From positions 930,001 through 994,000 of the forward strand of contig CAWHKC010000004.1 in assembly GCA_963829835.1 (NCBI GenBank): 64,000 nucleotides of DNA, given 5' to 3'. Below, in pieces: positions 1 through 9,512 of the stretch. This DNA comes from Berkiella sp963829835. Lineage in GTDB: Bacteria > Pseudomonadota > Gammaproteobacteria > Berkiellales > Berkiellaceae. Below the pieces are notes generated by a model. That model saw nothing but the letters and a program-made list of their open reading frames with translations, ran no database searches and was not told where the DNA came from. Every line of letters starts with the position of its first letter. Position 1 is the stretch's first letter. The translations under genes were made by a program, and so were the position numbers.

Positions 1-714
1 AAGGATACTCACTGCTTTATTGGCCATATCGGTATCGGTGATTGAGAATTGCTTGAGTTTTTCTCCCTCAAGCTCAACCAATTTGGCACAAAACGCTTGT
101 TCTTTTTTAACCAGATCCGCTTCAATGGTCCAGTATTCTTTCGCGATAAAGCTCTCTATTTCAAGCTCTCTTTCCACTATCATTCGTAGTGCTGGGCTTT
201 GTACTCGTCCTGCAGATAAACCAGGACGCACTTTACGCCACAGTAGCGGTGATAAATTAAAACCGACTAAATAATCTAAGGCACGGCGTGCTTGTTGTGC
301 ATTAACCAAATCCATCGATAAATCACGTGAATGATTAATGGCTTCTAAGATCGCGGATTTGGTAATTTCATGGAAAACCACTCGCCGCACGGGTTTTTCT
401 TTTAAAAGTCCTTTTTCACGCATGATTTCGCAGATATGAAAGGCTATTGCCTCGCCTTCGCGATCAGGATCGGTTGCGACTAGAAGTTCATCAACTTTTT
501 TTAATGTATCTGCAATGGTTTTGACATGCGCTGCATTCTTTTCGATGACCACATACTTCATCGCAAAATCGTTATCAGGATCCACAGCTCCTTCTTTTGG
601 TAACAAATCGCGAACATGGCCATAGGAGGCCAATACCTGATAACCTTTGCCCAAGTATTTTTTAATGGTTTTAGCTTTGGCTGGTGACTCAACCACCACC
701 AAACGATTTGTCAT
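1..714 (-). CDS. topA: DNA topoisomerase I, N-terminal part (runs off the window)
   Basis: Type IA topoisomerase that relaxes negative supercoils by single-strand passage. Only the first 238 codons lie in the window, with no stop before base 1. The start ATG (712-714) gives MTNRLVVVESPAKAKTIKKY, the classic TopA beginning with the TOPRIM glutamate in VESPAKA. The second TOPRIM motif is seen as ATDPDREGEAIA, whose acidic residues bind Mg2+. The active-site tyrosine would lie beyond the window edge. It follows smg on the same strand (32 bp gap), matching the dprA-smg-topA order of many gammaproteobacteria. Nothing unusual is visible in the part present. Confidence 0.95.
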   Translation of the reverse strand, partial: MTNRLVVVESPAKAKTIKKYLGKGYQVLASYGHVRDLLPKEGAVDPDNDFAMKYVVIEKNAAHVKTIADTLKKVDELLVATDPDREGEAIAFHICEIMREKGLLKEKPVRRVVFHEITKSAILEAINHSRDLSMDLVNAQQARRALDYLVGFNLSPLLWRKVRPGLSAGRVQSPALRMIVERELEIESFIAKEYWTIEADLVKKEQAFCAKLVELEGEKLKQFSITDTDMANKAVSIL

Positions 715-746
715 CGCGAGTAACTCCACATATTACGTCTTATATA

Positions 747-1226
747 CTAATGTAACACTGACTCTGATTCGTCATAAATTAATTCTTCAATCCAGGCAAG
801 CATTTCATCATGTGAGCCACTGTTTAACATGACCAAGCCAACAATACGCTTAAATTGGGTTAAGCTAAGTTGTTCGCTCTCAATGGCCATGGCTCTATCG
901 ATAATGACTTCTCTGGTTGGGGTATCTAGCACCCCCATGCTTTCTAATTGATATATAAATCCTCGGCAATGCACATCCAGTTTGTATTGCTCTTGAGGTA
1001 AGTACACGCGTATTGATTTCCCCGGCGCTTGAACCATTGTAAAATCAGCCGATTTGATATCTGCTAATTCGCCCAACCAATCAAAGGCTTTAGTAATATT
1101 GTTGGCTTCAAAGCCTGCTTCTTCTAATTCACAAGCCAACGTCATTTCATCTGTTGGCATACCCTCGTCAATACTCAGGTAGTTATCAAATAAAAACATG
1201 AGTACGTCGATCACATTTTCTTTCAT
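747..1226 (-). CDS. smg: Smg family protein (DUF494)
   Basis: A 159-residue protein beginning MKENVIDVLMFLFDNYL, the standard opening of the Smg/DUF494 family, and of the usual family length (about 157). It is predicted cytosolic, with no signal peptide or membrane segment. Its function is not established; the family is known mainly for travelling with dprA. Here it starts 3 bp downstream of dprA, so the two are almost certainly co-transcribed, and topA follows. Family assignment is firm, biochemical role unknown. Confidence 0.9.
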   Translation of the reverse strand: MKENVIDVLMFLFDNYLSIDEGMPTDEMTLACELEEAGFEANNITKAFDWLGELADIKSADFTMVQAPGKSIRVYLPQEQYKLDVHCRGFIYQLESMGVLDTPTREVIIDRAMAIESEQLSLTQFKRIVGLVMLNSGSHDEMLAWIEELIYDESESVLH

Positions 1227-1229
1227 AAG

Positions 1230-2336
1230 CTATCCACCTGTTCCAATTCGGATATAACCGCCTGGCACAGAAGTTACCATACCTTGCATTTCCAACTCTA
1301 ATAGCATCGAGGAAACCTCTGTAACGGTCAATCCTGTTCTATCCACCATTGAATCGATTGATGTGCACACATCCATAATGTGCTCTAAAAATTTCATCTT
1401 TTCTGAAGGTAATTCCTCCTTCATGTGGGGTTGCGCTATCAGTGTTTTGAGGTTTATTAATTTCTCCTGTGGGAACTCTTCTAATATGTGCTCACTGCTA
1501 TCAACACACTTTGCACCTTGTCGTATTAATTGATGGCATCCTTTTGCCATCGGATTATGGATGGAGCCTGGGAGTGCAAAAATTTCTCTCCCTTGATCCA
1601 AAGCATAGTTCGCCGTTATTAAAGAGCCACTTTTTAATGCTGACTCAACCACTAAAACCCCTAACGACAGTCCACTAATAATACGATTTCTTTGTGGAAA
1701 GTTTGCCGGCAATGGTGGCGTCCCTATTGGAAATTCAGAGACTAAAGCACCCTTTTCGATTATCCTCATTGCCAATGCCGTATGCTTTGTTGGATAAATA
1801 CTCTCCAAACTATTACCTAAAACTGCAATAGTGACCCCAGATGAAGCAAGCGCCCCTTCGTGACTAGCTGCGTCAATACCCAACGCTAAGCCACTGGTAA
1901 TAGCGAATCCGTGCCTGCTTAAATCTAAGCCAAACTGATAAGCATTTTCTCGCCCTTGAGAAGAGGGTATGCGAGTACCAACCATGGCTAGTTGCCTTAA
2001 TAAGAGGCTCTGTACCTGGCCCTTCACAAATAATATGGGAGGTGCAGATGCTATCTCTTTTAATAAGGGTGGGTAACGCTTGTCTTCCCATGTCAGTAAA
2101 TGATTCTGATCTTGTTCGGCCCATGTTAGATCTTTCTCGACCCCTTTCCAGTCTGGTACGAATTGCGAAATGCCATTTACTTCACACCACTTTAGAAAAT
2201 CACTTCTTGGCGCAGCACCAGAAAAGCAATTTGACAAACTTTTTTCCTGCTGAGTGATTAAAGCAAATCGGCGCGGTCCAAAGCCTGGTATCCGTCTTAT
2301 GGCCAGCCAATAGGCAAGTTCTTCTTTATCAACCAT
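1230..2336 (-). CDS. dprA: DNA-processing protein DprA (Smf)
   Basis: DprA binds incoming single-stranded DNA and loads RecA during natural transformation. The 368-residue product has an N-terminal SAM-like helical part (ELAYWLAIRRIPGFGPRRFA), then the Rossmann-like domain with VGTRIPSSQGREN, SGLALGIDAASHEGAL and NFPQRNRIISGLSLGVLVVE, and a C-terminal winged-helix segment (TGLTVTEVSSMLLELEMQGM) typical of full-length DprA. I chose ATG at 2336 (MVDKEEL) because the upstream GTG at 2351 would add an implausible MKCCC and has no better ribosome site. It forms a unit with smg and topA. Full-length DprA suggests, but does not prove, competence. Confidence 0.92.
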   Translation of the reverse strand: MVDKEELAYWLAIRRIPGFGPRRFALITQQEKSLSNCFSGAAPRSDFLKWCEVNGISQFVPDWKGVEKDLTWAEQDQNHLLTWEDKRYPPLLKEIASAPPILFVKGQVQSLLLRQLAMVGTRIPSSQGRENAYQFGLDLSRHGFAITSGLALGIDAASHEGALASSGVTIAVLGNSLESIYPTKHTALAMRIIEKGALVSEFPIGTPPLPANFPQRNRIISGLSLGVLVVESALKSGSLITANYALDQGREIFALPGSIHNPMAKGCHQLIRQGAKCVDSSEHILEEFPQEKLINLKTLIAQPHMKEELPSEKMKFLEHIMDVCTSIDSMVDRTGLTVTEVSSMLLELEMQGMVTSVPGGYIRIGTGG

Positions 2337-2392
2337 ACAACAACACTTCACAAGAATAATAGGTTAAGTCAGATTTTCCGAAATCGGCTAGT

Positions 2393-3502
2393 CTATGGCC
2401 TCCCCACGTCATCAAGCAAATAAATTGGTCTGATGGCACTCATAACCAAGGCGTAACTTACTTTATCAAAGACCCGAAAAACGACACAGGTTCCAATGTT
2501 AAGTGGTGGAAATTTATAGGTTTTATCGGAATATTCGGTCAACCTTAAGGGGAGATCTTTCTGTGTTTGGTAAATGGATAATACGTCGCCATTCTCTCTT
2601 TTACGATCTTTTCCGCCTGTTAGAACAATTACCTGATATTGACCTATTTGAGTAATGGTACCAAATGCCGAGTCTTGGGGGTTTATTTGAGTCATGCTAC
2701 CAAATACTGAGATGATTTGGCCTTTAGCATCTCCTTTGGGAAATTTGGGAAAAAACAGAGGATTAATATTTTCTTTACTGGCGCCTGTAATGCGATCCCC
2801 TAGTTTAACCTCTTCATAGCTTTTGGTAATAATAAGTCTTGCTGTTTTTCCTGGGGTTTCAATTTGGGCTTTGGCTAAAACGTGTCCTTCAATGCCTAAC
2901 TGTGCTTTTGACTTAGGATCAAGATAGGTTTTAGATGGTCTAAAAACCATGAAAACATCTTCAGGATCTGTGGATTCCAAACCTTTTACATAAAATAAGT
3001 CCCCCCTCCCAATCACAACATGATCTTCATCTAAAGCGATGATCTTTGGGCAGCGCTCAGCCTGCATTTGACTAATCACGCGTGATTCATTTAAAAACGG
3101 GCCTATGACATGCAATGGAATAGGGGGAATAGCCTTATCTGAAGGGAGTTCTCTAACACGTGGATGCAATTTAATGACACCCGTTCTTTTATCAAGCGTG
3201 CGATTACTATGTCCTCGAACAACATGCAATTTAGGTTGTCCATCCATGTAACTCAGGACCAGCCTATCGCCGGGAAAAATGAGATTAGGGTTTTGGATCT
3301 CAGGGTTAGATTGCCATATTTCTTCCCAACGCCAAGGATCATGCAGAAATTTACAAGCGATATCCCATAAATTATCGCCATCTTGTACAACGTAGCTTTC
3401 GGGTGCGTCCTTTAACAACCATTTATGATGGGGCTCTCCTGCTCTTGCTATTGAAACGCAAAGAACAAACAGACAAATTATGATGCTCCGCCCCCAATTC
3501 AT
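2393..3502 (-). CDS. LysM-domain exported protein, TsaP-like
   Basis: A 369-residue exported protein. A signal peptide (MNWGRSIIICLFVLCVSIARA) is followed by a LysM module at about residues 37-85 (YVVQDGDNLWDIACKFL ... NPNLIFPGDRLVL) that would bind peptidoglycan, then a long beta-rich C-terminal region. In Pseudomonas the LysM protein at the same place, divergent from def-fmt and next to dprA, is TsaP, which anchors the type IV pilus secretin to the cell wall. Synteny and domain order support a TsaP-like protein; no pilus gene lies in the window, so the pilus role is inference. It lies upstream of dprA on the same strand, with a gap of about 56 bp. Confidence 0.8.
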   Translation of the reverse strand: MNWGRSIIICLFVLCVSIARAGEPHHKWLLKDAPESYVVQDGDNLWDIACKFLHDPWRWEEIWQSNPEIQNPNLIFPGDRLVLSYMDGQPKLHVVRGHSNRTLDKRTGVIKLHPRVRELPSDKAIPPIPLHVIGPFLNESRVISQMQAERCPKIIALDEDHVVIGRGDLFYVKGLESTDPEDVFMVFRPSKTYLDPKSKAQLGIEGHVLAKAQIETPGKTARLIITKSYEEVKLGDRITGASKENINPLFFPKFPKGDAKGQIISVFGSMTQINPQDSAFGTITQIGQYQVIVLTGGKDRKRENGDVLSIYQTQKDLPLRLTEYSDKTYKFPPLNIGTCVVFRVFDKVSYALVMSAIRPIYLLDDVGRP

Positions 3503-3590
3503 TAATCACTCCTTGTGATTTGTGTATATGCAATGCTTTTCTAGACCAACAAGATTATAATTTTAGCCTAACAAGTTTTGCTACAAAACT

Positions 3591-3619
3591 AACATTTTAC
3601 ATTAAGATCCTTGTATAAT
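3591..3619 (+). promoter_or_regulatory. Candidate promoter for def-fmt-rsmB-trkA-trkH
   Basis: A perfect TATAAT (3614-3619) lies 33 bp before the def ATG, in the 149 bp gap between the divergent tsaP-like and def genes. The matching -35 is poor (AACATT at 17 bp spacing), so only the -10 is convincing. The downstream genes are tightly packed, which fits one promoter for the set. Confidence 0.4.
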
Positions 3620-3651
3620 ATCCCAATGTTTTAACACAAAAGAAAGTTTCT

Positions 3652-4155
3652 ATGACGACGACATTGAAAATACTTGAATACCCACATAAAGCACTACGAG
3701 AACCAACTGTTCTGGTGACGGTTTTTGATGACGCGCTGCGGCATAACATTCAACAAATGGTTAGCTTAATGTATGAAGACCAAGCCGTGGGATTGGCTTG
3801 CCCGCAAGTGGGTCTTACCTCTCGTTTATTTGTCATGGATGTCTCGTCACAACAAAATCAACCTGAATGCTTTATCAATCCAGAAATCATTGAAGTCACT
3901 GGCACCAAAATTTACGAAGAAGGGTGTGCTTCCTTTCCTGGGATATATGCCAAAGTGTTACGAGGAGATTCCATTACCGTGAAGTATTTAGATGAGTTCG
4001 GCAAAGAACAAACACAACACGCGACGGGCCTTGCTGCCAATTGCATTCAACATGAATTAGATCATCTCAACGGTATTCTTTTTATCGATAGATTATCAAA
4101 ACTCAAAAAAATGATGCTTCTAAAAAAATATGAAAAACTGCAACGGGTGGAATAG
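3652..4155 (+). CDS. def: Peptide deformylase
   Basis: Removes the formyl group from the N-terminal methionine of new proteins, using a bound metal (Fe2+ or Zn2+). All three family motifs are present in the 167-residue product: AVGLACPQVG (motif I, with Cys-Pro where GLAAxQ is commonest), EEGCASFPG (motif II, the metal-binding Cys) and QHELDHLNG (motif III, HExxH with catalytic Glu). Length is normal. It begins a plus-strand run with fmt 3 bp downstream, coupling formylation and deformylation. Confidence 0.96.
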   Translation: MTTTLKILEYPHKALREPTVLVTVFDDALRHNIQQMVSLMYEDQAVGLACPQVGLTSRLFVMDVSSQQNQPECFINPEIIEVTGTKIYEEGCASFPGIYAKVLRGDSITVKYLDEFGKEQTQHATGLAANCIQHELDHLNGILFIDRLSKLKKMMLLKKYEKLQRVE

Positions 4156-4158
4156 TCA

Positions 4159-5091
4159 ATGAAAATAGTTTTTGCAGGGACGCCGACTTTTGCTGAAGTT
4201 CAGCTGCATGCTTTATTAGAAGCCAAACATGAGATAGTGGCTGTTTACACGCAACCGGATAAGCCTGCCGGTCGTGGTCAACACTTACATGAAAGTCCGG
4301 TGAAAACATTAGCCTTAAAGCACAACATTCCTGTAGAGCAACCCCATAGCTTAAAAAATCCTGATGCACATGACATTTTAAAACAATATTCTCCCGACGT
4401 GATGATTGTGGCAGCTTATGGTTTAATTTTGCCCCAAAATATTTTAAACATTCCCAGCTTTGGTTGCATTAATGTCCATGCTTCTTTATTACCCAGATGG
4501 CGCGGCGCCTCTCCCATTCAACAAGCCATTTTAGCTGGAGATGTTGAAACTGGTATTACGCTAATGCAAATGGATGCCGGACTTGATACAGGTGATATTT
4601 TAGCCCAAAAAGAATGTGTTATTTCATCAGATGACACCGCCCAATCATTGCATGATAAACTCGCTCACGTTGGCGCAAAATTGCTTGTCAAAAAACTCCA
4701 TGAAATCACACATTCGCCACATCCACAAAAACAAGATGCAAAAATCGCAACAATTGCCCCTAAAATCACCAAAGAACAAGCTCATTTGCGCTGGGATGTG
4801 CCTGCAATAGAAATTGAACGTAAAATTCGCGCTTTCAATCCATGGCCTATCGCTTTTAGTCATATCGGGGTTGAGAGTGTGCGTTTATTTGCATCAAAAG
4901 TCATTCCTGGCATTGTTGAGGATGATTACGGCACAATAGTCTCACACACGCCTATTGGCATTGTTGTCGCCACTTCACAAGAATTATTATTACTCACCCA
5001 TGGACAGCTCCCTGGAAAGAAAGCGCTTCCTTTTTCTGAAATCCTTAAAGGACACCACCAACTTTTTGCCATTGGCCAACGATTAGGTTAA
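4159..5091 (+). CDS. fmt: Methionyl-tRNA formyltransferase
   Basis: Transfers a formyl group from 10-formyl-tetrahydrofolate to initiator Met-tRNA. The 310-residue product starts MKIVFAGTPTFAEVQL and contains the folate/catalytic stretch INVHASLLPRWRGASPIQQA and MDAGLDTGDIL, supplying the Asn-His-Asp catalytic set, followed by the C-terminal tRNA-binding barrel (WPIAFSHIG). Length matches the family (about 314). It sits 3 bp after def and 3 bp before rsmB, the conserved def-fmt-rsmB order. Confidence 0.96.
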   Translation: MKIVFAGTPTFAEVQLHALLEAKHEIVAVYTQPDKPAGRGQHLHESPVKTLALKHNIPVEQPHSLKNPDAHDILKQYSPDVMIVAAYGLILPQNILNIPSFGCINVHASLLPRWRGASPIQQAILAGDVETGITLMQMDAGLDTGDILAQKECVISSDDTAQSLHDKLAHVGAKLLVKKLHEITHSPHPQKQDAKIATIAPKITKEQAHLRWDVPAIEIERKIRAFNPWPIAFSHIGVESVRLFASKVIPGIVEDDYGTIVSHTPIGIVVATSQELLLLTHGQLPGKKALPFSEILKGHHQLFAIGQRLG

Positions 5092-5094
5092 TTC

Positions 5095-6405
5095 ATGAAA
5101 ACGTCTGTTAAATGCTTAAATAGCCGAGCAATGGCTTGTAAAGTTCTTGAAAAAGTCATCTGCGAAGTCAAACCCTTTCACCCCCAGTTGGTGACAAGTT
5201 GTTTCCCCAATATTGACTCAAGAGATGCTTCCTATGTTTCACATTTGTGTTTTGGGGTGTTACGTTTCTACCCGCGCTTGTTGTTGTGGTTAAAGCCCTT
5301 AATGCGACAACCCTTAAAGCCAAACGATAAAGATATTGAACTGCTGATTATCTTAGGTTTATATCAACTATTTTATACCGATACGCCAGCCTATGCGGCA
5401 ATGCATGCCACCGTTGAAGCCACTAAACAACTTAAGAAAAAATGGGCACAACCTCTTGTTAATGGCGTCTTACGTCAAGCGCAACGACTAGGAGAGAAGC
5501 TTAAAAATAACACTCTGGTTGGTCGCACGGCACATCCTGAATGGTTGGCAAAAGCACTGCAAAAGGCTTGGCCAAACGACTGGGAAAACATTATTGAAGC
5601 TAATCTTCAACATCCTCCTTTTGTATTACGCGTTAATCTTAGCAAAATAAGCCGCGAAAATTATTTAGAACTGCTTGGCGAAAAGGGAATTCAAGCATCG
5701 ATTGTGGAGCATTGCGATGCAGGTCTTCTTTTGAACGAAGGGATAAGTGTTGATTTGCTACCTGGCTTTGCGACCGGTCTTGTCAGTGTGCAAGATGGCG
5801 CAGCACAACTGGCTGCTAAATTGCTTGATCTGAAAAGTGGCCAGCGTGTGCTTGATGCCTGTGCAGCACCGGGGGGAAAGTCCGCGCATATCTTAGAAAC
5901 AATGCCAACGCTTAAATGTTTGGTGGCTCTTGAAAAAGACGAGACCCGCTATAAGCGGTTGCTCGGCTCACTTGCCCGAAGTGGCTTAAGCGCTCGTACC
6001 CATTGCGCTGATGCGACAACCCCTTCAACCTGGTGGGATGGAGAAAGGTTTGATCGCATATTACTAGATGCACCCTGCTCAGCAACGGGAATCATCCGAC
6101 GTCATCCTGATATTAAGTTGCATCGTCAGCCACAAGATATTTTGTTGTTAGTTCAACAACAAAAAGAGTTGCTAGAGAAATTGTGGCCGTTACTCAAACC
6201 CGATGGCATACTGTTATATGCTACCTGTTCCGTTTTACCACAAGAGAATGTGGAGCGCATAGCGCACTTTTTGCAAACGCACCCGGATGCCAAGGAATTA
6301 CCAATAAAAGACGGCTGGGGTATAGAGCAGCGATTTGGCCAACAAATATTGCCAAATCAACACATGGATGGTTTCTATTACGCACGACTACATAAGCAAA
6401 AATGA
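5095..6405 (+). CDS. rsmB: 16S rRNA m5C967 methyltransferase RsmB
   Basis: SAM-dependent methyltransferase that makes m5C at position 967 of 16S rRNA. The 436-residue product has an N-terminal NusB-like helical RNA-binding domain (about residues 1-140) and a Nol1/Nop2/Sun catalytic domain with the SAM loop DACAAPGGKSAHIL and the two conserved cysteines in LLDAPCSATGIIRRHP and LYATCSVLPQENVE. Length is normal (E. coli 429). Its stop overlaps the trkA start by 4 bp (ATGA), so the two are translationally coupled. Confidence 0.95.
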   Translation: MKTSVKCLNSRAMACKVLEKVICEVKPFHPQLVTSCFPNIDSRDASYVSHLCFGVLRFYPRLLLWLKPLMRQPLKPNDKDIELLIILGLYQLFYTDTPAYAAMHATVEATKQLKKKWAQPLVNGVLRQAQRLGEKLKNNTLVGRTAHPEWLAKALQKAWPNDWENIIEANLQHPPFVLRVNLSKISRENYLELLGEKGIQASIVEHCDAGLLLNEGISVDLLPGFATGLVSVQDGAAQLAAKLLDLKSGQRVLDACAAPGGKSAHILETMPTLKCLVALEKDETRYKRLLGSLARSGLSARTHCADATTPSTWWDGERFDRILLDAPCSATGIIRRHPDIKLHRQPQDILLLVQQQKELLEKLWPLLKPDGILLYATCSVLPQENVERIAHFLQTHPDAKELPIKDGWGIEQRFGQQILPNQHMDGFYYARLHKQK

Positions 6406-7773
6406 AAATTATCATTTTAGGGGCCGGCCAGGTCGGCGGTACATTAGCTGAACATTTAAGTGTCGATAATGATGTCACAGTTGTGGATATCAATCCTGTA
6501 CGCTTGAATGATTTGCAGGAACGCCTTGATATTCGAACTGTCTGCGGTCCTGCCTCTTACCCCAATATACTCCTCAACGCGGGCGCAGAAGATGCTGATC
6601 TCTTGATAGCGGTCACCAATTCCGATGAATCCAACATGATTGCCTGTCAAGTTGCCTATAACTTATTCAGAACACCAACAAAAATAGCCCGTGTTAGGGC
6701 AACCCAATATGTGGCCTATGATGCTCTATTTGGAAATGATGCGTTGTCTGTTGATATGTTAATAAGTCCAGAACATCTGGTAATGCAACACATTAAAAGG
6801 CTTATCGAGCATCCCGATGCGCTACAAGTGGTGAATTTTGCTCAAGGCAAAGTGCAATTAGCGGCTGTGCGTGCTTTTTATGGCGGACCACTGGTTGGCC
6901 ATGCACTTGGCGACATGAAAAAACACATGCCAAATGTTGATACCAAAATTGTGGCTATTTTTCGTCGCAGTAAGCCGATTATACCTACGGCTGATACCAT
7001 CATTGAACCAGATGATGAAGTTTTTTTCCTAGCAACGCCGGCTCATATTGATGCGGTGATGAGCGAATTACGACAATTAGATCAACCCTACAAACGGGTC
7101 ATCATTGCTGGGGGCGGCAACATTGGCGCTCGCCTTGCGCAAGCTTTGGAAAATCAATTTCATGTGAAAGTTATTGAGCAATCTTTACCTCGCACTCAAA
7201 TTTTAGCAGCTGAATTAAATAAAGCGGTTGTACTCCATGGCGATGCAGCTGATAGAGAGTTATTGCTTGATGAAAACATACAAGAAACCGATGTTTTTTG
7301 TGCCGTCACCAACCATGACGAAGCCAATATTATGTCTGCTATATTGGCAAAACGCTTAGGTGCACATAAGGTGATGGCTCTGATTAATCGAACGGCTTAT
7401 GTCGATGTGGTCGAAGGGGGTGACATCGATATAGCGATTTCACCGCAACAAGCCACCATTGGCAGTCTACTTACCCGAGTTCGCAGAGGTGATGTTGTTA
7501 ATGTTCATTCCTTAAGACGTGGGGTTGCAGAAGCGATTGAAGCTGTGGCTCATGGCGATAAAAAATCCTCGCAAGTGATTGGTCGTAGAATTAGCGAAAT
7601 TAATTTACCTATCAGGAACAACAATTGGTGCTATTGTGAGAGGCGATCAAGTCATCCTCGCAAATGATGATTGCGAAATAGTGCCCGAAGACCATGTCAT
7701 TTTATTTGTGATTGATAAATCTCGTATTGCACAAGTTGAACGTTTATTTCAAGTTGGGATAACTTTTATCTAA
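6402..7773 (+). pseudogene. trkA: K+ uptake regulator TrkA, interrupted by a +1 frameshift near the 3' end
   Basis: Cytosolic NAD(H)-binding regulatory subunit of the Trk potassium transporter. Two RCK halves are clear: IILGAGQVGGTLAEHL at the start and VIIAGGGNIGARLAQAL near residue 230. The first frame reads ...IGRRISEINLP up to 7610, then derails and stops at 7667. The correct continuation (SGTTIGAIVRGDQVILAND ... VERLFQ) lies in the next frame from 7612 to 7773. Removing one base at about 7605-7611 restores 456 residues, the family length (E. coli 458). The break falls in the second RCK_C domain, so most of the protein would still be made. It may be a real mutation, a sequencing error or recoding; there is no homopolymer at the site. 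trkH follows after 3 bp. Confidence 0.85.
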
Positions 7774-7776
7774 GCT

Positions 7777-9225
7777 ATGCAAATTGGAACCACGCTACGC
7801 ATTTTAGGCCTGTTGCTCATGCTATTAAGCATGACTTTTGTTCCGCCCATTATGATCGAGCAATGGTGCCAAGATGGTTCCCTATTACCTTTCTTTAGAA
7901 CCTTCGCTTTTACACTTGGCATTGGATTTTTATTTTGGTTTCTTAACAAAAATAAAAAACATGCCTTGAGAACCCATGATGGATTTTTAATTGTCGTTCT
8001 ATTTTGGATTACTGCAAGCTTCGTTGGCGCTTTACCACTTTGGCTCTCACATAATCCTTATCTTTCATTTACCGATGCCTTTTTTGAATCAGTTTCCGGG
8101 TTCACCACAACCGGCGCCACCATTCTGACCAATATCGATGAATTGCCCTCTTCTATTTTATATTACCGTCAACAATTACAATTTTTAGGCGGGATCAGTA
8201 TCATTCTTTTAGCCGTTGCTATTATTCCCGCTTTAGGCATTGGAGGAATGCAGCTCTTTCGATCGGAAATCACAGGCCCCGTCAAAGATGATAAGTTAAC
8301 CCCTCGTATCACTCATACCGCAAAAGCCATCTGGATTGCCTATCTTATCTTAACCATAATATGCGCAGTCAGTTATTGGTTAGCCGGCATGTCCTGGTTT
8401 GATGCTATTGGTCATAGTTTTAGTACTGTTTCAACCGGTGGGTTTTCAACCCATGATGATAGTCTTGGCTTCTTCCATGGCCCCTATATTAAACTCATCG
8501 CTATTGTTTTTATGTTTTTGGGAGCAGTAAGTTTTAACCTGCATTTTTTGGCTTTTAAAAGAAAAAAAATAAGTGTTTATTTCGAAGATCCTGAACTCCG
8601 TTTTTTTGTGAAAATGCTTTTTTATAGTGCCATCATTATTTTGGTTGCGTTGATTATCTATGGGCATCATAAGCATTCCCCTCTATTAGCCATGGATTCT
8701 TTTTTTGAGATTAGTTCATTTCTAACAACCACCGGTTTTTCAACCACAAACGCTATCTTTCCTGGATTTATCCCCTTGATGCTTCTCTTTTTAGGCTTGA
8801 TTGGAGGATGTGCCGGCTCAACCGCCGGTGGGCTAAAAGCCGTCAGAGTCCTTTTACTACAAAAGCAAGGGACCCGTGAAATAAGACGACTGATCCACCC
8901 TCATGGACAATATGTGGTGAAACTCGGTGACAAACCCATTGGCGCAAGAGTTATTGAAGCCATTTGGGGTTTCTTTGCCATTTATTTTGTCGTCTTTATC
9001 ATTTTGCTATTGATGCTCATGGCTGTGGAAAATGATTTTTACTCTATCTTTTCAGCTTTGGGGGCAACGCTGTCTAATAGCGGCCGCGGTTTAGGAAGTG
9101 TGGCTAGCAATTTCTCTTCTCTGTCTAATTATTCAAAATGGATATTGAGTTTTGCCATGGTGGCTGGACGTCTTGAAATCTTTACCATTTTAGTCTTGTT
9201 ATCCCCTACTTTCTGGAGACAGTAA
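7777..9225 (+). CDS. trkH: Trk potassium transporter membrane subunit TrkH
   Basis: Inner-membrane K+ channel-like transporter controlled by TrkA. The 482-residue protein is strongly hydrophobic throughout. Its four pore-loop repeats are visible as SVSGFTTTGATIL, SFSTVSTGGFSTHDD, SSFLTTTGFSTTNA and LSNSGRGLGSVASN, whose glycines line the selectivity filter. Length matches E. coli TrkH (483). It starts 3 bp after trkA, so loss of TrkA would directly affect gating of this subunit. No frameshift or truncation is seen here. Confidence 0.95.
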   Translation: MQIGTTLRILGLLLMLLSMTFVPPIMIEQWCQDGSLLPFFRTFAFTLGIGFLFWFLNKNKKHALRTHDGFLIVVLFWITASFVGALPLWLSHNPYLSFTDAFFESVSGFTTTGATILTNIDELPSSILYYRQQLQFLGGISIILLAVAIIPALGIGGMQLFRSEITGPVKDDKLTPRITHTAKAIWIAYLILTIICAVSYWLAGMSWFDAIGHSFSTVSTGGFSTHDDSLGFFHGPYIKLIAIVFMFLGAVSFNLHFLAFKRKKISVYFEDPELRFFVKMLFYSAIIILVALIIYGHHKHSPLLAMDSFFEISSFLTTTGFSTTNAIFPGFIPLMLLFLGLIGGCAGSTAGGLKAVRVLLLQKQGTREIRRLIHPHGQYVVKLGDKPIGARVIEAIWGFFAIYFVVFIILLLMLMAVENDFYSIFSALGATLSNSGRGLGSVASNFSSLSNYSKWILSFAMVAGRLEIFTILVLLSPTFWRQ

Positions 9226-9331
9226 GCTTCGCTAGTAGTGTATATAAATCAAAGTGTTATGAAACTTCTTGTCTTGCTTTTGCATCAGATCGTCATCTAT
9301 CTTTTCTAAAGCGCACATTTTTCTTGACACC

Positions 9332-9353
9332 TAGGCGTCTTGTCGCCTATTTT
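9332..9353 (+). terminator. Weak rho-independent terminator after trkH
   Basis: TAGGCG (9332-9337) pairs with CGCCTA (9344-9349) around a 6 nt loop and is followed by TTTT. The stem is short and the T run is brief. It sits about 107 bp after the trkH stop and is the only terminator-like structure seen in the 287 bp gap before the permease gene. Confidence 0.4.
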
Positions 9354-9512
9354 GGAACCAGAAATATTAATTTGTGATGATGACCATGACAACCAGACAA
9401 GTTTCTTACATCAAGACCGCTCGAAAGTCTCCCTAGGGAGCACTTTTCAACCACGCCATATTGTTTCATATTTTCTTTAGCTTAATCAGATAAGTGCTTT
9501 TGGGAGCCTAAG

